Positions 32,797 to 40,865 of a stretch of DNA of 64,000 nt are shown piece by piece; position 1 is the first letter of the stretch, and every line of letters begins with the position of its first letter. Source of the stretch: Variovorax beijingensis (lineage in GTDB: Bacteria > Pseudomonadota > Gammaproteobacteria > Burkholderiales > Burkholderiaceae_C); the NCBI RefSeq assembly GCF_003951285.1, contig NZ_RXFQ01000008.1, positions 248,001 to 312,000 of the forward strand, written 5' to 3'. The position numbers and the translations under genes are program-made. The notes below the pieces were generated by a model. That model did not search any database. It was not told where the DNA came from and worked only from the letters and a program-made list of their open reading frames with translations.

Positions 32797-34649
32797 CCGA
32801 AGCGGCCACCACCGCGGCCCGTGCCGACACCCTGCCAGTCCCATTCAATCCTGTGAACGAAGCGATGAACCATCTCAACAACATCCAGAGCCGGGGCGCG
32901 ATGCCGACCCTGCGCAAATGCGCGCTTGCGGCGGCCGTGGCCTCCGTGTTCGTCTTCGCGGCCGCGAGCGCCCAGGCGCAGGCCGCCGTCCCTGCCGAAA
33001 CCGCCATGGTCAAGCTGATCCGCGGCCTGATCCAGAGCGGCACGCTCGCCAAGGACGTGGGCGAGGCGCTGCTGGCCCAGGCCCAGACCGAAGCCATGGC
33101 CGCGCAGCAGGCGCAGCGCACGGCGGCCTCCGCCACGGCCGCGTCGGCGAGCACCGCCGGCGGCGTGCGGCTCGAGGCGGGCGACGTGCGCGTGCCCTAC
33201 ATCTCGCAGACCGTGCGCGACCAGATCCGCGACGAGGTCAAGGCGCAGGTGATGGCCCAGGCCAAGGACGAGGGCTGGGCCGCCCCCAACGAAACACCCG
33301 AGTGGAGCAAGCGCATCCGCGTGGAGGGCGACGTGCGCGTGCGCAACGAGTCGCGCAGCTACGCGGGCAACAACAGCAACATCGAGATCAACTGGCCCGA
33401 GCTCAACAGGGGCAGCGGCTACGACGTCAACCCGAACACCAACCTCGCGCTGCCCTCGATCCTCAACACCCGGCAGGACCGCCGCAACCTCTTTCGCGCC
33501 CGTGCGCGCCTCGGCGTGTACGCCGACCTTTCGGAGAACACCAAGGCCGGCGTGCGCCTGGCCTCGGGCAGCGACGAGAGCCCGGTCTCGACCACCCAGA
33601 CGCTGGGCGGTGGCCTCGGCAAGAAGAGCGTGTGGCTCGACCAGATGTGGATCTCGCACAAGCCGGTGGATTGGCTGACCGTGACGGCCGGCCGCTTCGG
33701 CAACCCGTTCATGGCGACCGACCTGCTGTACTCCAGCGACCTGAACTTCGACGGCATCGCTGCACAATTCGAGAAGAAGCTGGCGTCCAACAAGGACCTC
33801 TCTCTCTTCGGCACGCTCGGGCTGATCCCGCTCGAATACTCGTCCGACAATTCGCCGAGCCGCAGCCAGGACAAGGCGAAGAGCGAGAACAAGTGGCTGC
33901 TCGGCGCGCAGTTCGGCGCCGACTGGAAGATCGACGACGACAACCGCGTGCGCGGCGCGCTCGCCTACTACAACTTCCGCAACATCAGCGGCCAGGTGTC
34001 GCAGCCCTGCGCGCTCTACGCCGGTGCCGACGGCTGCAGCACCGACTGGTCGCGCCCGGCCTTCATGCAGAAGGGCAACACGCTCATGCTGCTGCGCGAC
34101 ATCTCGCTCGATCCGCTCAATCCGGCGGGCACGCCGCAGCCGCAATACGTGGGCCTGGCGTCGAAGTTCCGCCTGATCGACCTGAACCTGCGCTGGGACA
34201 CCGCGGTGGCGGGCAACAACCTGCGCCTGGACGCCAACTTCGTGCGCAATACCGCCTACGACGCGAACGACATCTGGAACCGCGCGGGCATCCGCGGCGC
34301 CATCGTCAACAACTTCGGCGCCACCGGCGGCACGGCGAAGAGCGACTTCAGGAGCGGCGGCAATGCCTACATGCTGCAGGCCACCTACGGCAAGCCGGCC
34401 CCGGCCGCGCGCGGCGACTGGAACGTGCTCGCGGGCTACAAGCGCATCGAGCCCGATGCAATGCCCGACGGCTACAACGACTCGACCTTCCACGGCGGCG
34501 GCACCAACGCGCGCGGCTACTTCCTGGGCGGCTCGTATGCGATCGACAAGAACATGTGGTTCACCGGCCGCTGGATCTCGACCAAGGAAGTCTATGGACC
34601 GCCGCTGTCGATCGACACCCTGCAGCTCGAATTCAATGCGCGTTTCTAA
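32793..34649 (+). CDS. Putative outer-membrane porin
   Basis: The ATG overlaps the tonB stop (ATGA), giving 618 residues. The signal peptide lies unusually far in (about residues 37-62, ending SAQAQA), so ATG codons at 32865 or 32901 are alternative starts. After an Ala/Gln-rich helical segment (about 75-115), the sequence is an alternating amphipathic barrel ending in Phe (LQLEFNARF). Motifs such as RNLFRARARLGVYADLSENT and VTAGRFGNPF fit the putative-porin family (Porin_5-like). The operon position beside TonB suggests it could be the outer-membrane partner or a solute channel induced with it. The substrate is unknown. Confidence 0.8.
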   Translation: MTEAATTAARADTLPVPFNPVNEAMNHLNNIQSRGAMPTLRKCALAAAVASVFVFAAASAQAQAAVPAETAMVKLIRGLIQSGTLAKDVGEALLAQAQTEAMAAQQAQRTAASATAASASTAGGVRLEAGDVRVPYISQTVRDQIRDEVKAQVMAQAKDEGWAAPNETPEWSKRIRVEGDVRVRNESRSYAGNNSNIEINWPELNRGSGYDVNPNTNLALPSILNTRQDRRNLFRARARLGVYADLSENTKAGVRLASGSDESPVSTTQTLGGGLGKKSVWLDQMWISHKPVDWLTVTAGRFGNPFMATDLLYSSDLNFDGIAAQFEKKLASNKDLSLFGTLGLIPLEYSSDNSPSRSQDKAKSENKWLLGAQFGADWKIDDDNRVRGALAYYNFRNISGQVSQPCALYAGADGCSTDWSRPAFMQKGNTLMLLRDISLDPLNPAGTPQPQYVGLASKFRLIDLNLRWDTAVAGNNLRLDANFVRNTAYDANDIWNRAGIRGAIVNNFGATGGTAKSDFRSGGNAYMLQATYGKPAPAARGDWNVLAGYKRIEPDAMPDGYNDSTFHGGGTNARGYFLGGSYAIDKNMWFTGRWISTKEVYGPPLSIDTLQLEFNARF

Positions 34650-34659
34650 GGAGGCCGCC

Positions 34660-35391
34660 GTGTCCAGAAAAATTCTCCCGGCGCTGGTGCTGGCCATGCT
34701 GGCCTGCACGGCCGGCATGGCCGGCATGGCGCACGCCCAGCAGCCGCAGGGCCAGAGCATGGAGGAGCGGCTTCGCGCCCAGCTGCGCGTGACGACCTCG
34801 CAACTCCAGCAGGCGCAGAACGAGCTGGCTGCGCTGAAGGCCGGGCAACCGACGGCCGCGCCTGCGGGGGCGGGCGCGGCACCGGCGAAATCCGAGCTCG
34901 AGGCGCTCAGGAAGGAGCTGGCCCAGAGCCAGGCCCAGCTGGCGGCCGAGCGCCATGCGCGCAGCCAGGCGAGCGCCGGCACCGAGCAGCTGCGCCAGCA
35001 GGCGCAGGCCACCACTGAGAAGGCCAGCGCGCAGATCGCGCAGTACCGCGGCGCGTACGACGAGTTGCTGAAGATGGCCCGCGCCGCCGAGGCCGAGCGC
35101 CAGCGGCTCACGACCGAAGCCGCCACGCAGCGCACTGCACTGACCCAGTGCGAGGCCAAGAACGCACAGCTCTATGCCGTGGGGCAGGAGATCCTGCGGG
35201 CCTACGAGACGGTCGACCTGGGCAGCGTACTTGCATCGCGCCAGCCCTTCGCCGCGCAAAGCCGCGTCAAGTTCGAGCAGATCGCGCAGCAGTACGGCGA
35301 CAAGCTGTACGAAGGCAAGTTCGATGTGCGCGCGGTGAACGCGCCGGCGCCTGGCGCCTCGGCGGTGCCTGCAGCCGGAGAGAAGCAATGA
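34660..35391 (+). CDS. Periplasmic coiled-coil protein
   Basis: A 243-residue protein. AAGGAGG at 34648-34654 sits correctly before GTG 34660, preferred over the in-frame ATG at 34636. A signal peptide ends at GMAHA|QQ. Residues about 30-165 are strongly coiled-coil (LRVTTSQLQQAQNELAALKA, LRKELAQSQAQLAAERHARS), followed by a small C-terminal domain with a single Cys and Pro/Ala tail. No enzymatic motif is visible. It lies between the porin and the PpiC-type isomerase, whose ATG overlaps its stop, and may act as a periplasmic scaffold or chaperone for TpsA or the porin. Confidence 0.72.
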   Translation: MSRKILPALVLAMLACTAGMAGMAHAQQPQGQSMEERLRAQLRVTTSQLQQAQNELAALKAGQPTAAPAGAGAAPAKSELEALRKELAQSQAQLAAERHARSQASAGTEQLRQQAQATTEKASAQIAQYRGAYDELLKMARAAEAERQRLTTEAATQRTALTQCEAKNAQLYAVGQEILRAYETVDLGSVLASRQPFAAQSRVKFEQIAQQYGDKLYEGKFDVRAVNAPAPGASAVPAAGEKQ

Positions 35392-36329
35392 AGCGCAGGA
35401 AATCCTCATCGGCCGCGCTCATGCAGCGGCTGCGCGCCGCGGCCGGCGTGCTGCTGGTCTCGTCGGTGGGCGTGGCCTCTGCGCAGGCGCCGGCGCAAGG
35501 CAATGGCGTGGTCGCGCGCATGGGCGAAGTCACGGTCGGCCAGGACGAAGTCGAGAAACTGCTGCAGGCGCTGCCCGACGCGGAGCGCGCCGCCGTCAAG
35601 GCCGATCGCGCAAGTCTCGATGGCTGGCTGCGCCAGCGCCTGCTGAGCGAGGCGCTGCTGCGCGACGCCCGCGCCAAGGGCTGGGCCGACCGGCCCGAGG
35701 TGAAGGCGAAGGTCGATGCCGCCATGCGGGAGATCGCCGCGCGCATCGTGACCACCAGCTACCTCGAATCGGTGGGCCAGGTGCCGGAAGCTTTTCCTTC
35801 CGAAACGGACATGCAGGCGGCGTACGAGCAGGGCAAGGCCAATTTCAACCTGCCGGCTGCCTATCGCGTGGCGCAGATCTACCTGGCCGCGCCCGAGCGC
35901 GATGCGGCCGCCGTCGCCAAGGTGCGCGAGGAGGCGGGCAAGCTGGCCCGCCAGGCCCGCGCGGGCGACTTCGCCGCCGTGGCGCGCGCCAGCTCGCAGG
36001 ACAAGCGCAGCGCCGAGCGCGGCGGCGAGGTCGACACCCTGCCGTTGGCGCGCATCCTCCCCGAGCTGCGCGACACGGTGGCCAGGCTCAAGGTCGGCGA
36101 AGTCAGCGATCCGGTGCAGGCGCAGGCCGGCTTCCATGTGGTGAAGCTGCTCGGCATCCAGCCCGCGCGCACCGCCACGCTCGACGAGATGAAGCCGCAA
36201 CTGCGGGCTGCCTTGCGCCAGCAGCGCCAGCAGCAACTGGTGCAGGCCTACCTGGCGCAACTCGCGCCGCCTACCCAACTGAGCATCGACGCCGCGGCGC
36301 TCGATGCCGCGCTCAAGAAGACAAATTGA
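35388..36329 (+). CDS. Periplasmic PpiC/parvulin-type peptidyl-prolyl isomerase
   Basis: A 313-residue protein with a signal peptide (to about residue 34, VASAQA). The N-terminal chaperone helices include GQDEVEKLLQALPDAER and WLRQRLLSEALLRDARAKGW. A parvulin domain covers about residues 160-260 (YRVAQIYLAAP, GDFAAVARASSQDKRSAERG, VQAQAGFHVVKLL). It catalyses prolyl isomerisation and chaperones unfolded outer-membrane or secreted clients. As in the recalled P. aeruginosa cluster, the PPIase is co-transcribed with TpsB/ExbBD, pointing to folding of the giant TpsA or the porin. It starts in ATGA overlap with the coiled-coil gene. Confidence 0.88.
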   Translation: MKRRKSSSAALMQRLRAAAGVLLVSSVGVASAQAPAQGNGVVARMGEVTVGQDEVEKLLQALPDAERAAVKADRASLDGWLRQRLLSEALLRDARAKGWADRPEVKAKVDAAMREIAARIVTTSYLESVGQVPEAFPSETDMQAAYEQGKANFNLPAAYRVAQIYLAAPERDAAAVAKVREEAGKLARQARAGDFAAVARASSQDKRSAERGGEVDTLPLARILPELRDTVARLKVGEVSDPVQAQAGFHVVKLLGIQPARTATLDEMKPQLRAALRQQRQQQLVQAYLAQLAPPTQLSIDAAALDAALKKTN

Positions 36330-36354
36330 ACAACCCAAGCCAACGGCCACACAC

Positions 36355-36897
36355 ATGAACAACACACAGACGAACACCGAACTGCGCAGCAACGATGCCG
36401 CTGCCGCGCAGAACCACGACCTGCTGGACGCAGTGACGCCCGAGCAGGTGTCGGACGCCATCAAAGCCGCCGGCGCCGCCGTCACCACCATCGAGCAGGA
36501 CGGCGTGGTGCGCCTTCACAGCGCGAGCCACGGCATCGGCTTCCAGGTGCTGTGGGGCAACCCCGTCACCACCACGCAGTACACCGACTTCACCCTGAGC
36601 TGCCCGCTGCATGTGCAGGGCGGCACGCTGCCCGAGGCCGTGCTGGCATCGTGGCACCGCACCAAGCGCTTCGCGCGCGTGGCGCAGCACGGCGACTTCG
36701 TGGTGCTGGAGATGGACGTGGTGGTTGCCGGCGGCGTGGCTCCGGCGTATCTCGCATTCGCCATGCGGCTGTGGATGCAGATGATGGGGGAGTTCTTCCT
36801 GCACCTGCGCAACTATGGCCCGGCCGCCGAGACCCGCGGCGATGCCGCCAACGCCGAAGCCGGCGCGGCCGTCCAGGGTGTGGCCGCCGCTGCGTGA
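36355..36897 (+). CDS. YbjN-like domain protein
   Basis: A 180-residue cytoplasmic protein, 25 bp after the isomerase. VTPEQVSDAIKAAGAAVTTI and the strand pattern LHSASHGIGFQVLWGNPV, with a long helix near residues 135-155 (YLAFAMRLWMQMMGEFFLHL), resemble YbjN/bacterial-sensory-regulator proteins, which share a fold with type III chaperones. The role is unknown. In this operon it might be a small chaperone or regulator. Its TGA overlaps the next ATG by one base. Confidence 0.6.
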   Translation: MNNTQTNTELRSNDAAAAQNHDLLDAVTPEQVSDAIKAAGAAVTTIEQDGVVRLHSASHGIGFQVLWGNPVTTTQYTDFTLSCPLHVQGGTLPEAVLASWHRTKRFARVAQHGDFVVLEMDVVVAGGVAPAYLAFAMRLWMQMMGEFFLHLRNYGPAAETRGDAANAEAGAAVQGVAAAA

Positions 36898-37172
36898 TGC
36901 GCACCAGCGCCGCACCCGGCCCGTCGGCGGCGGACCACCTGCACGATGCGCCGGCTGCCCGGGCGATCCAGGCCACCGCGCGCCAGGCGCTGCGTGCGCG
37001 CCGCGCCGAGGCCGTTCGCCTGCGCCAGCGTGCGGCGCTGCTGGAACTGCTCGTGCAGACGATGGCCGAACTGCACATCTCGATGGCGGAACTCAATGCG
37101 GCGCGCCGGGCAACCCTGCCTGCCGCAACTTACTTCCTGGCACGGCGGTCAGCCAACTGCAAAACAGATTGA
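36897..37172 (+). CDS. Small hypothetical protein at operon end
   Basis: A 91-residue Ala/Arg-rich protein whose ATG shares a base with the preceding TGA. The central helix (IQATARQALRARRAEAVRLR, then LLVQTMAELHISMAELNAA) is probably alpha-helical. No family was recognised. The last 20 codons run into sequence of lower GC, so the original 3' end may have been replaced at a junction. A minus-strand frame (37093-37359) overlaps its end. Confidence 0.5.
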   Translation: MRTSAAPGPSAADHLHDAPAARAIQATARQALRARRAEAVRLRQRAALLELLVQTMAELHISMAELNAARRATLPAATYFLARRSANCKTD

Positions 37173-37359
37173 TCCCAATACCCCCGAGAAGCAGGGCAAC
37201 TATGACGTTCCACAAAACATGTCCGACTGCGAGCCCGATCAGGAGCAGCGAGGCAAGGAGCATCGCAAATGAACCATCGCTGCGGCCTCGCACCATCATC
37301 ACGACCATGAAGAGCACCGCCAGATATCCAAGGTTATGACTGGTAATGAGTTCTGACAT
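37093..37359 (-). CDS. Possible small two-helix membrane protein
   Basis: An 88-residue frame with two hydrophobic stretches (LGYLAVLFMVVMMV and FAMLLASLLLIGLAVGHVLW merging into a third, IVALLLGGIGINLF). Base composition is lower in GC than its surroundings. Its C-terminus overlaps the end of the plus-strand gene at 36897-37172. There is only a weak Shine-Dalgarno (GGAATA). It may be a real small membrane protein. Bases 37360-37492 beside it hold nothing recognisable. Confidence 0.4.
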   Translation of the reverse strand: MSELITSHNLGYLAVLFMVVMMVRGRSDGSFAMLLASLLLIGLAVGHVLWNVIVALLLGGIGINLFCSWLTAVPGSKLRQAGLPGAPH

Positions 37360-37492
37360 TTCAGTTATTCCAAATGAGAGTACGTGCGAGAGGGGTCAAC
37401 TGCTGACGGTACCAGTGCGGATGTGGAGGGCAGACGTCAGCAGCTGTGGATACGATTTCATCCCAGCGATATTGCCCGGTAGTCCCGACCCT

Positions 37493-38389
37493 TCAAGCAG
37501 GCGCAGCCGTACCCAGCCCTACGGCCAGCACCGCAGCAAGGCCGCTGCCGGCGCTGCCATCCTCGTCGAGGCGCGGGTTGTAGATGGTGACCTCCATGCC
37601 GACCGCCTTTCCGCTCGCCAGCACGAGCCGGAGCGCCGCCGAAAGTTCGTCCCATGACAGCCCGCCCGGTACGCGGAAATCGACCGCCGGCATGATGGCA
37701 TCGTCGAGGCAATCGGCGTCCAGATGGATGAAGAAGCCGTCGAGCTCGGCCCGCGTCAGGTGGTCAATGGCCGCACGAGTTGCGGCTTCGACGCCCAGGC
37801 GGCGGATGGTGGGGAGATCGCAGGCCATAAGCTCTGCCGGCAAAGGCTGGCTGCCGAATTGGGCCTGGTCTTCGTGGTCGCGGAATGCGAAGGCGACGGT
37901 GTCCTCGGGCCGCACCAGCGGACGGCGGCCCTCCAGGTCGGTCAGCAGCGCCGGCCCGTGGCCGGTGACAAGGGCCAGGTCCATGGACGCGCCTTCGCCG
38001 TTGGGCTCGGCTTCGGGCTGGAAAAAATCGGCGTTCCCGTCGATGAAGAACAGGCCGTAGCGTCCGCGCCGGCGCAGCGCGAGCATCGAGCCCAGCACGA
38101 TCGTGCAGTCGCCGCCCAGCACGATCGGAAATTCGCCCGCGTCCAGCACCTTCTCCACGCCATCGGCGAGCGTGGGCGACCACGACGCGATCGCGCCGGC
38201 GTTCAGCACCAGGGTGGCTGGATCGGGCTTCGGGTCTTTCGATGGAACGGCCAGTCGCCCGGCACGGCGTGCATGGATGCGGTCCGCGAGGCCCAGTTCC
38301 AGCAGCCGGTCGGGCAGGCGCTCCACGCCGTCGGTCGACAGGCCGAGCGTGGAGGGGGCTTCAAGGATGGCATAGCGTCGGGTCGGCAT
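37493..38389 (-). CDS. Arginase/agmatinase-superfamily protein with altered metal ligands
   Basis: A 298-residue protein. The ATG at 38389 has TGGAGC seven bases upstream, preferred over an ATG 16 codons earlier. The ureohydrolase signatures are present but changed: IVLGGDCTIVLG where GGDH is usual, FFIDGNADF where DAHxD is usual, and IHLDADCLDD for the DxDxxDP element. Two metal-binding His positions are therefore Cys and Asn. Ureohydrolases hydrolyse guanidino or formimino groups with two Mn ions. With these changes it may bind one metal, use another substrate or be inactive. Neighbours do not define a pathway. Confidence 0.82.
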   Translation of the reverse strand: MPTRRYAILEAPSTLGLSTDGVERLPDRLLELGLADRIHARRAGRLAVPSKDPKPDPATLVLNAGAIASWSPTLADGVEKVLDAGEFPIVLGGDCTIVLGSMLALRRRGRYGLFFIDGNADFFQPEAEPNGEGASMDLALVTGHGPALLTDLEGRRPLVRPEDTVAFAFRDHEDQAQFGSQPLPAELMACDLPTIRRLGVEAATRAAIDHLTRAELDGFFIHLDADCLDDAIMPAVDFRVPGGLSWDELSAALRLVLASGKAVGMEVTIYNPRLDEDGSAGSGLAAVLAVGLGTAAPA

Positions 38390-38601
38390 CAGGTGCTCCA
38401 GATATCGCGAGTGAGAACCGGCGCAGCTCTGGAGCAAGGGCGGGTTCTTTCATTGAAGGCTTCGTAGTTCATGAGATGCATCGGTGTCACTTGGCGAAGA
38501 CATGGGGCTCATGTTCCGCCTCCCGTCGATCACGGCCAAGCCTTGACCATGTGGGCGTTGGGGACTGCTGACCGAGCGGCATCCGCTCGAATCCCGGCAC
38601 G

Positions 38602-39156
38602 TCAAGACTCGATGGCGCGCGCCTCGGCCAGATACCGGTGGTTGTCGAACACGTCGGGCCGATCTCCCGCGAAACGCCACATCTGCCTCTTCGTTCGCAG
38701 CAGGTTGCCGAGGTACACATGCAATGCGCCCGAGCGCGCCGTGCCCGGGTTCGCCACCGCGTGCACGGTATCGGGAGGCAAATGAACCACCTCGGGCGCG
38801 ATGGCTTCGCGCCGTTCCGGAACCTGCAGCCGGCTCTCGGACAGCGGGTAGATGAAGTTCGTCTCTTTGCCCCGGTAGATGCCGATGAGGGCGTCCATCA
38901 GATGGTTGTGAGGCGGGTACTGCAGGCCCGGTGTGAGGGTGATGTGATAGATCGTCAGAGTGTCGTTCGCGCACAGCAGGACTTCATCGTCGCTTGCCTC
39001 GTGGATCAGCTCACCGAGCGCGTGGAAGCGGGCGGTGATGTCGCGCAGCACCGCGGCGACGCGATCGAGGCGATCGGCCTTTGCGGCGGCGTCTACGATC
39101 TCGTCGATCGCAGTCTGAAGGGTCGAGCTGACGAGTGGGTGTGAAGTCATCATCAT
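38602..39156 (-). CDS. Cysteine-dioxygenase-like cupin protein
   Basis: A 184-residue protein. Residues about 75-150 show a cupin core (ITLTPGLQYPPHNHLMDALI, YPLSESRL, VHLPPDTVHAVANPG, LHVYLGNLL) with the His pair PPHNH and the second-motif His, the iron ligands in CDO-type thiol dioxygenases. Helical N-terminus and length fit the CDO/PCO-like group. The likely reaction is O2-dependent oxidation of a thiol or related small molecule; the substrate is not deducible. It lies upstream of the arginase-like gene with a 212-bp gap in which no gene was seen. Confidence 0.7.
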   Translation of the reverse strand: MMMTSHPLVSSTLQTAIDEIVDAAAKADRLDRVAAVLRDITARFHALGELIHEASDDEVLLCANDTLTIYHITLTPGLQYPPHNHLMDALIGIYRGKETNFIYPLSESRLQVPERREAIAPEVVHLPPDTVHAVANPGTARSGALHVYLGNLLRTKRQMWRFAGDRPDVFDNHRYLAEARAIES

Positions 39157-39240
39157 GTCGAATCGGTGGATCTGCGGCAGGATAGATCAGGTACGCAGGG
39201 CCTGTCCACGACCGGCCGCAGGCGGTGGCGCGTTGCCTGG

Positions 39241-39593
39241 TCAACCCTCGACACGCGGCAGGCTCGCACCTGCCGCATGGTCGATGACGTAGAGCCACGA
39301 GCCATCCGCCTGCCGGCGCACGACCTCGGCCGAACTGCCGGTGAGGATCGTCTTTCCCTCCGGCGAGGTCAGGCTGTAGTCGGCCCGCAGCAGTGCAAGG
39401 CCATCCACTTCCACGCAGAAGTTGTTGCGGGAAACCATGACGCCCGGCATGTCCAGCAGCTTGCCGAGCTCGGCGGCGATGGCGGGCTTACCCCTGCAGG
39501 TCTCGGTCGAGGGATCGGTGCGCAGGGTTCGTACAGCGACAGCAGGTTGTCGATGCGGCGGCTGTTGAACGCGCGGGCGAAAGCCTCGTTCAT
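39241..39593 (-). pseudogene. Frameshifted NTF2/SnoaL-like (DUF4440-type) gene
   Basis: The 5' part reads MNEAFARAFNSRRIDNLLSL, then YEP, the typical start of NTF2-like DUF4440 proteins. It then goes out of frame. The family continuation RTDPSTETCRGKPAIAAEL, VEVDGLALLRADYSLTSPEG and LYVIDHAAGASLP is in another minus frame, ending at 39241. The frame changes near 39521-39530, consistent with net loss of one base. The whole would be about 120 residues, the family length. It is either a true pseudogene or a sequencing error. An upstream in-frame ATG at 39620 overlaps the divergent HxlR start. Confidence 0.7.
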
Positions 39594-39618
39594 TGCGGCG
39601 GGTGTCGTGACCTTGAAC

Positions 39619-39957
39619 ATGGCGGCTCAGGCCGGCATCGACGCGCCCGTGCCCAGGCACGCCAGCGAGTGCCCCGTCGAGGAATGGCTGGCCTTCCTGG
39701 GGCACCGCTGGAACGCGCTGATCCTCTGGCATCTGCAGACAGGTCCCAAGCGCCATGGTGAACTGGTCGGGTGCCTGGCCGGAATCACGCCCAAGGTGCT
39801 GACCGAACGCCTGGATGGCCTGGAGCAACGAGGCCTGGTTTCGCGCGAGCTCCTGGCGAGTTTTCCCCGCGGGGTTCTCTACACGCTGTCGGCGCGTGGG
39901 CGGCGGTCGCTGGTCCTGGTGCTGGATCGGCTGGAAATGTGGGCCAAGGCTGGCTGA
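39619..39957 (+). CDS. HxlR-family transcriptional regulator
   Basis: A 112-residue winged-helix protein with the HxlR signature: ECPVEEWLAFLGHRWNALIL, WHLQTGPKRHGELVGCLAGI, TPKVLTERLDGLEQRGLVSR, then YTLSARGRRSL. HxlR proteins often have a reactive Cys near the N-terminus, and Cys is present in ECPVEEW. It is divergent from the frameshifted NTF2-like gene, which HxlR regulators commonly control. The ATG 39619 is chosen because it places the family start about 15 residues before the CPVE motif. Confidence 0.88.
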   Translation: MAAQAGIDAPVPRHASECPVEEWLAFLGHRWNALILWHLQTGPKRHGELVGCLAGITPKVLTERLDGLEQRGLVSRELLASFPRGVLYTLSARGRRSLVLVLDRLEMWAKAG

Positions 39958-39995
39958 TCGGGCTTACCCGAGGCGCACCCGCCAGTGGTCGAGCC

Positions 39996-40772
39996 TCAAC
40001 CCGCGAGATACCGCCAGATCAGCGCCACCCCCGAGCACAGCACGATCACGCTGACGATGCGCAGGAATTGCGCACGCGACAATGACAGCGTAATGCGCCG
40101 CCCAAGGGCTGTGCCGATAAGCATCGCGGGCACCAGCGCCGCGGCCAGCACAAGTATTTCCAGGTTGGCGTAGACGCCCGCAAGCAGAAACAGCACCGCG
40201 CGCGTCAGCGTGGAAAGACCGATCAATGTGGACTGCGTCACCCGGATGCGTTCACTGGCCTCGATACGCCCGGCCAAATAGATGGCGTAGATGAAACCAC
40301 CGCTGCCGAACAGCGCGGAGAACACGCCACCCACCAACCCGAATGGCAGCGCAGCGCGCGATGTGAACTTTGCGCCCGATTTGAAGCCACTGAGCGAATA
40401 CAAGGCATAGCCCACCGCGAAAACGCCCAGTGCCAACAGCAGGGCTTCTGGCCGGCCCAGCAGAAGGATCGCGGCGCCGCTCAGGCTGCCCACTGCCATC
40501 GCTGGCACGATGCGCCTTAATTCGGTCGTGTCGGCCGACTTGCCGTCGCGCGCCACGTTGACGCACGCTGCCGCGAAGTCCAGCAGCGCCAGCAGCGGGA
40601 CGATGGTGGCGACCGGTACGAAGTGCGCCAGCATCGGCCCGGCCACCAGCGCGGTGCCGAAGCCTGCGAGGCCGAAGATCACATAGGCGACCGCCACACC
40701 CAGGCACACGACCAAAAGCTGAAGCGGAGGCAGCGGCAGGCTGGTATGAACGAAAGCAACGAGGGCATCCAC
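39996..40772 (-). CDS. TSUP (TauE/SafE) family membrane permease
   Basis: A 258-residue protein with about seven or eight hydrophobic helices and the two-fold repeat of the TSUP family (VIFGLAGFGTALVAGPMLAH in the first half and GLVGGVFSALFGSGGFIYAI in the second). These permeases export or import sulfite, sulfonates or organosulfur anions; the substrate here is not shown by the sequence. It follows the LysR gene on the same strand by 92 bp, so that regulator may control it. Confidence 0.85.
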   Translation of the reverse strand: MDALVAFVHTSLPLPPLQLLVVCLGVAVAYVIFGLAGFGTALVAGPMLAHFVPVATIVPLLALLDFAAACVNVARDGKSADTTELRRIVPAMAVGSLSGAAILLLGRPEALLLALGVFAVGYALYSLSGFKSGAKFTSRAALPFGLVGGVFSALFGSGGFIYAIYLAGRIEASERIRVTQSTLIGLSTLTRAVLFLLAGVYANLEILVLAAALVPAMLIGTALGRRITLSLSRAQFLRIVSVIVLCSGVALIWRYLAG

Positions 40773-40865
40773 AGGGCAGTTGGGCAGAGTTGATCGGATT
40801 CGGCCAATCTATCGGTCCGCACCCGAAACGCCCAATACAGAATGCGGCGCACGCTTATCTCGAAA

